Of a stretch of 53,121 nucleotides of DNA, positions 17,034-24,105 are shown piece by piece. The position numbers and the translations under genes were made by a program. Under the pieces are notes generated by a model that was not told the origin of the DNA, did not search any database, and saw only the letters and a program-made list of their open reading frames with translations. Source of the stretch: an uncultured Acholeplasmatales bacterium (GTDB taxonomy: Bacteria; Bacillota_I; Bacilli_A; Acholeplasmatales; Anaeroplasmataceae); assembly GCA_944324795.1 (NCBI GenBank), contig CALUXR010000011.1:1-53121 (forward strand). The letters run 5' to 3'. Each line of letters opens with the position of its first letter. The stretch's first letter is position 1.

Positions 17034-17501
17034 TTAATACTCTAAATCAATAAATTGAGCATTTATTAAATTAGCTAAATCATTAGGATTTAGTTTGATT
17101 TGATAACCTATTTTTCCAGCAGATATGTAAATGTAATCTAAATTTATAGCACTAGAATCAATATAAGTAGGAAATTGCTTTTTCATGCCAATAGGAGAAC
17201 ATCCTCCTCGTTGATAACCAGTTAGAGGTAATAAGTCTTTAGTAGGAATTAATTCAAGTGTTTTTTGACCGATGTTTTTAGCTGCTTTTTTTAAATTTAT
17301 TTCTTTATCTACAGGTATTATTAAAACAAAAAATTTCTTTTGATTACAACAAACAATAGTTTTATAAACTAAGTTTACCGGTATATTTAACTTTTGAGCT
17401 GTTTCAAGCCCATTTTTAAATTCATCATCAGGAATATAACTTAATTCTTCATAATTGATTTTATGTTGAGCTAATATTCTTATAGCATTTGTTTTTAACA
17501 T
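17034..17501 (-). CDS. ybaK: YbaK/EbsC-type Cys-tRNA(Pro) deacylase
   Basis: 155 residues, the family length. YbaK hydrolyses Cys mischarged onto tRNA-Pro, working behind prolyl-tRNA synthetase. The family pattern is clear: YKTIVC (about 46-51), VDKEINLKKAAK, and the signature GYQRGGCSPIGMKK (about 101-114). Several start codons are clustered; ATG at 17501 is preferred because GGTGAT lies just upstream, and the longer forms overlap that site. The only minus-strand gene in this part of the window, convergent with the lipid kinase. Confidence 0.9.
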   Translation of the reverse strand: MLKTNAIRILAQHKINYEELSYIPDDEFKNGLETAQKLNIPVNLVYKTIVCCNQKKFFVLIIPVDKEINLKKAAKNIGQKTLELIPTKDLLPLTGYQRGGCSPIGMKKQFPTYIDSSAINLDYIYISAGKIGYQIKLNPNDLANLINAQFIDLEY

Positions 17502-17555
17502 ATTCATCACCAAAAAATATATTATATATTTTTTTAAATAAATTGCAATTATTAT

Positions 17556-17584
17556 TTGAAATATTTCTTAAAAAAATGTATAAT
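17556..17584 (+). promoter_or_regulatory. Promoter of the unknown gene at 17626
   Basis: -35 TTGAAA (17556-17561), 17-base spacer and -10 TATAAT (17579-17584). Confidence 0.75.
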
Positions 17585-17625
17585 AATAACGTATAGAAAG
17601 CTATTTTAATAAGATAGGGGTGGTT

Positions 17626-18198
17626 ATGTTGATAAAAAAACAAATATACAAAGGTACTGATTGTTTAGATATCTATTCTAAAATATTTAAAGAAGGATAT
17701 AATGTTAATGATATTCCTTTTTCTATTAGAAAAAATGATATAGAAAAATTAGATCTTAATGCTTTTCCATTTCCTATTGAAATTGATGAAGTTTCATTAA
17801 TAAATGTCGACAAGCTCTATTTTATGTTTGGAGCATTAAATAAAATGAATAAAGAAATATTAAAGCATCTAAATTTAATCGTAAATGCAACCTTAAAACC
17901 TTGTGAATTAAATGCTGATTTTATTATAATTAGACATAATAGGATTATGTTAGTAGAATTTTGTTATGATTTAACAGCTAATAATAATTTAGAAATCAAA
18001 GAACAACAAATGTCTTTTGTTATGAATAAATTAGAAAACACCTTGAAAAAATATTTACCTATAGATACATTAGTTCAATCTTATTTATTTCATATTCGTA
18101 AAGGTGATAATCAATTTGAAATGGAGCGTTTAGCTAAAACTATCGATAATTTTTATCTTAAATCGCCTAATAAAGAATTATTAAAATTATTAAAGTAA
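17626..18198 (+). CDS. Conserved-looking soluble protein, unknown
   Basis: 190 residues, mixed alpha/beta, no signal or membrane segment. I do not recognise it. The middle contains ADFIIIRHNRIMLVEFCYD (about 100-118), an Asp then a strand ending in Glu. This recalls the D...ExK order of PD-(D/E)XK folds such as NERD, but the lysine is not in place, so no nuclease claim is made. The start may be ATG 17626 or TTG 17629; AGGGGTGG lies at 17616-17623, 6 bases before the TTG. It has its own promoter and a 12-bp terminator, so it is an independent transcription unit. Confidence 0.65.
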   Translation: MLIKKQIYKGTDCLDIYSKIFKEGYNVNDIPFSIRKNDIEKLDLNAFPFPIEIDEVSLINVDKLYFMFGALNKMNKEILKHLNLIVNATLKPCELNADFIIIRHNRIMLVEFCYDLTANNNLEIKEQQMSFVMNKLENTLKKYLPIDTLVQSYLFHIRKGDNQFEMERLAKTIDNFYLKSPNKELLKLLK

Positions 18199-18202
18199 GA
18201 AT

Positions 18203-18237
18203 CATCTTCTAGACTTTTGTTTAGAAGGTGTTTTTTT
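18203..18237 (+). terminator. Rho-independent terminator
   Basis: 12-bp stem CATCTTCTAGAC (18203-18214) / GTTTAGAAGGTG (18219-18230) with two wobbles, loop TTTT, seven T's. Confidence 0.85.
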
Positions 18238-18277
18238 ATTTAGAAAATGTTATAATTAATACGAGGTACGAAATGAT

Positions 18278-20254
18278 ATGAAATATTTATATAAAGAAGA
18301 TTTTAGTGATTTTTCTATAACAGAATTTCCTTATGACCATGACCATAGTGCGCTTGGTGAATATCATACTTTTGAACTAGATGGTTATAAAGGTAATTTT
18401 TATGACCCTATTAGCCTACATCAATATCGAAGTAAAGGTGGTAATTGGCTTATTACAAGTGATGGAATTAAAAATTATATGGAACAAAATAGGGCTGATG
18501 AAGCAAGTGGAGCATTTATTAATGTTTATACTTTATTAATGTTAAAAAATAAAATATATGCCCCGTATGTAATAGATACTAAATTAGTTTTATTTAACCT
18601 TTCTAAAGGGGCTGGAATAACTTTCTTATATCATACATCTAGAAATCTATATGCATTATTATTTAAAGATAAAGAAATAAGTTTAATAAAAAGAGAAGAT
18701 GAAAACTTTATAACTATAAATAAAATAACTTATGATGTTTTACCATTAAAAGAATATGAAATTAAAATTGAAGTACATAAAAATGAAGTTTTAATATATT
18801 TAAATAAAGAATTTTTATTTAAAGCAAATATTGAATTTAGAATTGGATTAGTCGGCTTAATGGCTAAGGATTGTACAAGATATTATTATTTAAATGTGTC
18901 TTTAACAGACAAATATTATAATATACATAAAACACTACTTAATTTAGAAAATGAAAAATTAAAAAATAAACAAGCTCAATATGTAGGTTTAAAATGTATT
19001 AAAAAAATTAATTTAGGTGATTTTGGTTCAGGTAGACAATTAAGGATAGCTAGATATAATAATAAAGTATATTTTTTATTGGCTCAAAATCAAAAAAGAG
19101 TTATGCGCGATAGTTTCGCAAGATTATCATGTTTAACTTGTTTTGATATAGATGGCAATATATTATGGCAAAAAGGTAAAGCATGTAATGATTTTGATCA
19201 TACTATGATTAGTTGTGACCTACCTTTTCAAGTTACTGATTTCAATAATGATAATAAATTAGAAGTAATTTATAGCATGGATTTTAAAATATATGTTGTA
19301 GATTTACTTACAGGTAAAGTTTTAAAAGAAGGATTACCACCTATAATTTATAACGATCCACTTGTTTTAAATGAACCATTTTATTATTTAAATTTAGATG
19401 GACTAAGAGTAGCTGATTTTAGAGGACAAGGTTATCAAGGTGATTTAGTAGTTAAAGATAGATATCAAAACGTTTATGCATTAGATGATAATTTTAAGAT
19501 AATGTGGCGTTATCATCATAAAAATACTGGCCATTTTCCATTTATTTATGATATTAATAATGATGGTTATGATGAAATGTTAGTCGGTTATGATTTGGTT
19601 AGTCATGATGGTAAAGTTTTGTGGTCTTTACCTTATAATAGCGATCATACAGATGAGATTATTTATGGCCCACTTACAGATGATAATAAACGTTATTTTA
19701 TTCTAGCATCTGGTAATGAAGGTATGAATATTGCAACTATTGATGGTAAAATATATAAACATAATGAAATAGGTCACGCTCAAAGGATAAGCCTTGCAAA
19801 ATATAATGATAATATAGAAGGATATCAAATTATAACAACAGCCTTTTGGGGAAGTCCTGGTATAACAAGGTGTTATGACAAAGATGCTAATGTAATAGCT
19901 GAAAAAGAATTTATTACTAACGGTAATCTAGTTTCACCAGTATTATATGATGGCATTAATATATTATGTTTATTAAATGCTAGTCCTGAAGGTGGATTAA
20001 TGGATAGTGATCTTGATATAGTTGTCAAATTTCCAAATGACAATCATCCTTATTTATGCAGTGAAGTATTTGATATTGACGCTGACGGAATTGATGAAAT
20101 AATTTGTTGGGACCAAAAAGAAATGTGGATTTATAAGGCTGAAAGATATGTTAAAAGTGTTAATAAGTATGAAAAATATCCAGATAATGCATTTAGTAAT
20201 TATAGAGGAGAATATTTAATATTAAAAAAGGAAAATAAAAATGGAAAAAACTAA
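18278..20254 (+). CDS. ConA-like plus FG-GAP beta-propeller protein, possible pectin-active
   Basis: 658 residues with no signal peptide. Residues about 1-210 look like a concanavalin-type jelly roll of the DUF1080/LamG sort. About 215-645 is a beta-propeller with calcium-type FG-GAP loops at DFNNDNKLE (321), DINNDGYDE (425) and DIDADGIDE (599). FG-GAP propellers form the catalytic body of rhamnogalacturonan lyases of family PL11, but this protein is different in layout and I cannot point to PL11 catalytic residues. It overlaps the downstream GH28 gene by 14 bases, which ties it to pectin breakdown; binding or lyase activity on rhamnogalacturonan oligosaccharides is inference. CGAGGTA lies upstream; an ATG at 18272 is out of frame. 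Confidence 0.7.
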   Translation: MKYLYKEDFSDFSITEFPYDHDHSALGEYHTFELDGYKGNFYDPISLHQYRSKGGNWLITSDGIKNYMEQNRADEASGAFINVYTLLMLKNKIYAPYVIDTKLVLFNLSKGAGITFLYHTSRNLYALLFKDKEISLIKREDENFITINKITYDVLPLKEYEIKIEVHKNEVLIYLNKEFLFKANIEFRIGLVGLMAKDCTRYYYLNVSLTDKYYNIHKTLLNLENEKLKNKQAQYVGLKCIKKINLGDFGSGRQLRIARYNNKVYFLLAQNQKRVMRDSFARLSCLTCFDIDGNILWQKGKACNDFDHTMISCDLPFQVTDFNNDNKLEVIYSMDFKIYVVDLLTGKVLKEGLPPIIYNDPLVLNEPFYYLNLDGLRVADFRGQGYQGDLVVKDRYQNVYALDDNFKIMWRYHHKNTGHFPFIYDINNDGYDEMLVGYDLVSHDGKVLWSLPYNSDHTDEIIYGPLTDDNKRYFILASGNEGMNIATIDGKIYKHNEIGHAQRISLAKYNDNIEGYQIITTAFWGSPGITRCYDKDANVIAEKEFITNGNLVSPVLYDGINILCLLNASPEGGLMDSDLDIVVKFPNDNHPYLCSEVFDIDADGIDEIICWDQKEMWIYKAERYVKSVNKYEKYPDNAFSNYRGEYLILKKENKNGKN

Positions 20255-21572
20255 TTTTAAAGATTATAAAGTTATAATTGATTATAAAATCGATAAAGAA
20301 AAAGCTATTCAAAAAGCTATTGATAAATGTTTTAATAAAGGTGGAGGATATGTAATCATCCCTAAAGGAATATATATATCTAAACCAATTCAAATTAAAT
20401 CAAATGTATGTTTAAAATTAAAAAAAGGATCACTTGTAATATTTAAAAAAATTAAAGAATGGTATCCATTAATTTTAACTGAATATGAAGGGGTTAAAAG
20501 AATCAGAACGGTTTCTCCTATTAGTGCCTATGAAGCAAATAATATAGGGATTATTGGTGAAGGAATATTAGATGGCGATGGCTTTAATTGGCGACCTTTA
20601 AAAAAGTTTAAAGTAACTGATAAATTCTTTAATAATGTATGTTTAAAAAAAGAAAAAGATACAATCATTCCGACAAATGAAGGAGGAATATGGTATCCTA
20701 CAAAATCAAGTTTTGAACTAGCAAAAGCTGGTGATGAACCACAACCTACGGAAGAAAATTTAGAAAAATATAAAGATAATTATGATTATTTCAGACCTGT
20801 TTTTGTATCAATTGTAAAATGTGAAAAAGTATTATTAGATGGGACAACCTTTAGAAATAGTCCTGCTTGGAATATTCATCCTTTATATACTAATAATTTA
20901 ATTATTAAAAATTGCCATATTATGAATGAAGCTTATGCTCAAAATGGCGATGGAATGGATATAGAATCATGCCAAAATGTATTAATTAAAAATAATATTA
21001 TAAGTGTTGGTGATGATGGTATTTGTTTAAAGTCTGGTAAAAATAGAGAAGCAAGATTAACACCAATCCCGACAAAAAATGTTGTAATAAAAGGAAATAT
21101 TGTTTATAATGCACATGGAGGAATTGTCTTTGGCAGTGAAATGTCAAGAGGCATAAAAGATGTATATTGTAAAAATAATACATTTATTGGCACTGATATT
21201 GGTCTTCGTTTTAAAACGCAAATTGGTCGTGGCGGTGTTGTTTGTGATATCGTTATTGAAGATACTTATATGCATGATATTTCAGGTGAAGCTATTATTT
21301 TAACATGTGGGTATGAATTATATAGAATGGCTAATGAATCAAGAGATATTGTTAGCGATATTTTACCTGATGACATTCCTGAATTTACAAATATAAAAAT
21401 AACTAATCTTCATTGTGATGGAGCTAAAATAGGAATTAGTATGAATGGTTTAGAAGAAAAGCCTATAAATCATATATATTTTAAAGATATTTATATTAAA
21501 GCAAACGAAAAAATAAAAGAAATTAATACAAAAGATATATATATGGATAATGTAAACATTATCACTGAATAA
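20241..21572 (+). CDS. GH28 family glycoside hydrolase (polygalacturonase-like)
   Basis: 443 residues, no signal peptide. The beta-helix has all GH28 landmarks: NGDGMD with Asp237 and Asp240 (Gly replaces the usual Thr), GDD with Asp258/Asp259, AHGG with His292 and RFK with Arg323/Lys325. Without an FN3 module and with long inserts around 110-190, it resembles cytoplasmic exo-acting enzymes such as Thermotoga TM0437 or rhamnogalacturonan hydrolases. Substrate could be oligogalacturonate or rhamnogalacturonan fragments; coupling to the propeller gene favours the latter weakly. ATG 20241 follows AAAAAGGA and overlaps the upstream gene. Confidence 0.9.
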   Translation: MEKTNFKDYKVIIDYKIDKEKAIQKAIDKCFNKGGGYVIIPKGIYISKPIQIKSNVCLKLKKGSLVIFKKIKEWYPLILTEYEGVKRIRTVSPISAYEANNIGIIGEGILDGDGFNWRPLKKFKVTDKFFNNVCLKKEKDTIIPTNEGGIWYPTKSSFELAKAGDEPQPTEENLEKYKDNYDYFRPVFVSIVKCEKVLLDGTTFRNSPAWNIHPLYTNNLIIKNCHIMNEAYAQNGDGMDIESCQNVLIKNNIISVGDDGICLKSGKNREARLTPIPTKNVVIKGNIVYNAHGGIVFGSEMSRGIKDVYCKNNTFIGTDIGLRFKTQIGRGGVVCDIVIEDTYMHDISGEAIILTCGYELYRMANESRDIVSDILPDDIPEFTNIKITNLHCDGAKIGISMNGLEEKPINHIYFKDIYIKANEKIKEINTKDIYMDNVNIITE

Positions 21573-21576
21573 ATAA

Positions 21577-21605
21577 TTGTAAAACAAATATTTAAGTAGT
21601 AATAT
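21577..21605 (+). promoter_or_regulatory. Possible promoter of the nucleotidyltransferase gene
   Basis: -35 TTGTAA (21577-21582), 17-base spacer and -10 TAATAT (21600-21605). Weaker than others here. Confidence 0.5.
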
Positions 21606-21626
21606 TAAAAAAAGGGAGGATAAAAT

Positions 21627-22541
21627 ATGAATTTAAAACCAACTTTAGTTATTTTAGCTGCTGGAATGGGTAGCCGTTATGGTGGTTTAAAACAAATGGA
21701 TTCAGTTGATGAATATAATGATAAAATAATTGACTTTTCAATGTATGATGCTTTAAGGGAAGGTTTTGATGAAGTTGTATTCATTATTAAAAAGTCTATC
21801 GCAGATGATTTTATTTCTACAGTAGGTAAAAGAGTAGAAAAATATTTTAAAGTACATTATGTTTATCAAGAAGTTGATAAATTGCCAGAAGGCTATAAGG
21901 TTGCTATAGAAAGAAATAAACCGTGGGGAACTGCTCATGCATTATTATGTTGTAAAGAGGTTATAAAAAAGCCGTTTGTAGTTATCAATTCTGATGATTT
22001 TTATGGTAGAGAAGCATTTAATAAAATTCATAATTTTTTAGTGAATGTTAAATTAAATGATGATAAAATGCATTTTGCAATGGTAGGATATGAATTAAAT
22101 AAAACTTTAACAGATAATGGTACTGTAACAAGGGGAATTTGTTTAGCTGATAAAGACGGATACCTAACAGATATTAAAGAAACTAAAAATATAAAAAGAA
22201 ATGGAAATGATGGCTCATACTTAAATGGCGATAAATGGGTTAATGTTAATGGTGACACATTAGTTTCTATGAATTTTTGGGGATTGACACCAGAAATATT
22301 TCCACATCTTGAAAGAGGATTCAAACATTTTTTAAACAACACACAAGATTTAGAAAATCAAGAATTTTATATTCCAACTTTCATAGATGAATTAATTAAA
22401 GCTGATAAATGTGATGTTTTAGTTCTATCATCAAGTGCTAAGTGGTTTGGGGTAACATATAAAGAAGATAAAGAAATAGTTATTAATTCAATTAAAGAAT
22501 TAAAAGAAAAGGGAGAATATCCTAGTAAACTTTGGGAATAA
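21627..22541 (+). CDS. Sugar nucleotidyltransferase family protein
   Basis: 304 residues of the GT-A fold NTP_transferase family, which couples an NTP to a sugar phosphate. The nucleotide-binding loop LAAGMGSRYGGLKQ is at about 10-23, WGTAHALL at about 98-105 and metal-binding NSDDFYG near 120-126. It resembles UTP-sugar or phosphocholine-type transferases but differs from GalU in length and C-terminus, so the sugar is undetermined. GGGAGG lies 8 bases before ATG 21627. It follows the GH28 gene after 54 bases and probably uses its own promoter. Confidence 0.82.
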   Translation: MNLKPTLVILAAGMGSRYGGLKQMDSVDEYNDKIIDFSMYDALREGFDEVVFIIKKSIADDFISTVGKRVEKYFKVHYVYQEVDKLPEGYKVAIERNKPWGTAHALLCCKEVIKKPFVVINSDDFYGREAFNKIHNFLVNVKLNDDKMHFAMVGYELNKTLTDNGTVTRGICLADKDGYLTDIKETKNIKRNGNDGSYLNGDKWVNVNGDTLVSMNFWGLTPEIFPHLERGFKHFLNNTQDLENQEFYIPTFIDELIKADKCDVLVLSSSAKWFGVTYKEDKEIVINSIKELKEKGEYPSKLWE

Positions 22542-22556
22542 ATAAACTAAAAAACA

Positions 22557-22603
22557 CTTGCAAGTGATGTGTTAATTTGCTATAATACATCTTGCAAGTA
22601 ATG
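22557..22603. repeat. Direct repeat CTTGCAAGTRATG around the tRNA-Lys promoter
   Basis: CTTGCAAGTGATG at 22557-22569 and CTTGCAAGTAATG at 22591-22603 differ at one base. Each contains the palindrome CTTGCAAG; the first includes the -35 and the second lies between the -10 and the tRNA. Confidence 0.6.
22558..22586 (+). promoter_or_regulatory. tRNA-Lys promoter
   Basis: -35 TTGCAA (22558-22563), 17-base spacer and -10 TATAAT (22581-22586). The sequence AAAAAACACTTGCAA up to and including the -35 recurs at the tRNA-His promoter. Confidence 0.85.
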
Positions 22604-22678
22604 GACCCTTAGCTCAGTTGGTAGAGCAACTGACTCTTAATCAGTGGGTCAAGAGTTCGAGTCTCTTAGGGTCCACCA
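22603..22678 (+). tRNA. tRNA-Lys (anticodon CUU)
   Basis: 76-base cloverleaf. Acceptor GGACCCT pairs with AGGGTCC, the D-arm contains AGCTCAGTTGGTAGAGC, and the anticodon loop CTCTTAA gives CUU, reading AAG. The T-arm has GAGTTCGAGTCTC. CCA is encoded at 22676-22678. Confidence 0.97.
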
Positions 22679-22691
22679 AATATTAAATTAT

Positions 22692-22712
22692 AGCTCATTT
22701 ATGAGCTTTTTT
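22692..22712 (+). terminator. Terminator after tRNA-Lys
   Basis: AGCTCAT (22692-22698) / ATGAGCT (22701-22707) followed by T's. Confidence 0.75.
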
Positions 22713-22905
22713 ATTTTTTAAATTTAACTTAGATTAAGGAAAAATTATATATATTGTCCTTCAAGAGAAAACTAGTATTTAGCTAGATGTTGTTGAGCTT
22801 AACTTTATTTAAGTATATATATTAATATTTATAATCAAAATAAATAAATATTCTTAATTATTATGTTGTGGTAAAATATGACTGTATGCGTTTGAAAAAA
22901 TAAAT

Positions 22906-23599
22906 AATATTACAGGAGCACAGTTGCTAAATATAATCCATTTAGATATAAAGGATATTACTATGATGAAGAAACTCAGCTTTATTGGGTATCCTCACGT
23001 TACTATTCGCCTGAATTATGTAGATGGATTTCATCAGATTCAATCGAATATTTAGATCCAGAAAGTATTAATGGATTAAACTTATATGCGTACTGCAACA
23101 ACGACCCCGTTAATAAGTAAAATCCTACAGGACATATTGCAATCTCTTTAATTGTAGGATTAGTTGTGTGCTGTTGGTACAACAGCTAGTGCAATTAGTC
23201 AGTATGCTCAATATGGTGATGTAAACTGGCTTCAAGCAAGTGTTGATGGATTGTTTGCAGTTGCCTCAACGGCATTAGCTTACACTGGTATTGGATTAAT
23301 TGGATCTATCGCTGCAGTAGCAGGAATGGATTTAGCACAATACACATTAGATTCGGCTGTATTCCATGATGACTTTAGTTGGTTTGGTGCGTTAATTGCA
23401 ACTGGATTAGGAGCATTGGGAGGCTTGGCTAGTGGAAGAGGTGCTCAACACTAATGCTTCAGAAATATTAGAAAAAATATTAGAAGGAAATAATTCTAAA
23501 CAAAAAGAAAAGAGCGAGCTAAGCTCACTCCTACAATTAAAAAAGAAATTGAAAGACTTAGGTATAGAATCAATAGAAGAATTAATAAAATTACTATAA
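22906..23599 (+). pseudogene. Remnant of an Rhs/YD-repeat protein C-terminus
   Basis: Reading across frames gives the conserved Rhs core end: YNPFRYKGYYYDEETQLYW, then SSRYYSPELCRWISSDS, then LNLYAYCNNDPVN and NPTGH. It is broken by a frameshift at about 22924, an in-frame TAA at 23118-23120 where the motif expects a residue before Asn-Pro-Thr-Gly, another shift near 23165, and a third near 23441. The second frame (23164-23454) encodes the hydrophobic, Gly/Ala-rich pre-toxin segment ending ASGRGAQH; the third encodes a helical tail of about 52 residues ending at 23599. Intact relatives are large secreted polymorphic toxins or adhesins. The stretch is visibly richer in G+C than its surroundings, which suggests acquired DNA now decaying. 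The 190 bases before it show nothing recognisable. Confidence 0.8.
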
Positions 23600-23602
23600 A
23601 CC

Positions 23603-23633
23603 AAAGTTGTAGCTACCACCCTACAACTTTTTT
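23603..23633 (+). terminator. Terminator after the Rhs remnant
   Basis: Perfect 10-bp stem AAAGTTGTAG (23603-23612) / CTACAACTTT (23621-23630), loop CTACCACC, T's. Likely the original end of the Rhs-region transcript. From here to 23829 I see no gene. Confidence 0.8.
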
Positions 23634-23823
23634 AAATCTTTCAACCTTATTTTAAAGTAAATACACCTTAAAGTCAATAAAAATCAAAAAATATAAAATT
23701 CTAATATTAGTTCTAATTATTGAATATAATTTGTCAAGAAAATTTAGAATAGATGATTTTCTACTTTTTCCCTTCCTTACCGCTTTTTTATTTAAAAATG
23801 TTTACATTTTAGATTTTGAAAAA

Positions 23824-23845
23824 TAAAAAAGCCTTTAACTAGGCT
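23824..23845 (-). terminator. Terminator of tRNA-Trp
   Basis: On the minus strand AGCCT, a six-base loop, AGGCT, then TTTTTT (stem 23830-23845). Confidence 0.75.
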
Positions 23846-23855
23846 ATAATTTCTA

Positions 23856-23930
23856 TGGCAGGGGTAGTAGGATTCGAACCCACACTAAAGGTTTTGGAGA
23901 CCCGCGTGCTACCATTGACACCATACCCCT
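23856..23930 (-). tRNA. tRNA-Trp (anticodon CCA)
   Basis: 75-base cloverleaf on the minus strand. Acceptor AGGGGTA / TACCCCT, anticodon loop CTCCAAA with CCA at 23895-23897, T-arm GTGGGTTCGAATCCTAC, discriminator G and encoded CCA at 23856-23858. The anticodon stem has one imperfect end pair. It reads UGG only, in line with TGA being a stop in this genome. Confidence 0.95.
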
Positions 23931-23967
23931 ATATTAAATTAAATAATCACTTTTTCAAAGCTTTTTG

Positions 23968-23996
23968 ATTGTAGCATATATTGATTATTTTTTCAA
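23968..23996 (-). promoter_or_regulatory. tRNA-Trp promoter
   Basis: Minus-strand -35 TTGAAA (23991-23996), 17-base spacer and -10 TACAAT (23968-23973). Confidence 0.75.
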
Positions 23997-24105
23997 TATT
24001 TAATTTAATTTTTTTAATTTTATTATGAAAAAGTTGTGTAAGTAGTGTTATATAAATTAATTTTAGTTTATAATATAATTAGTAAATTGTGAAAGGGTTG
24101 AAGTT

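Noticed and set aside
23164-23454. Separate 96-residue secreted or membrane protein
   Set aside because: Its hydrophobic sequence continues directly from the broken Rhs core end in another frame; it is the pre-toxin part of the same pseudogene and has no ribosome-binding site.
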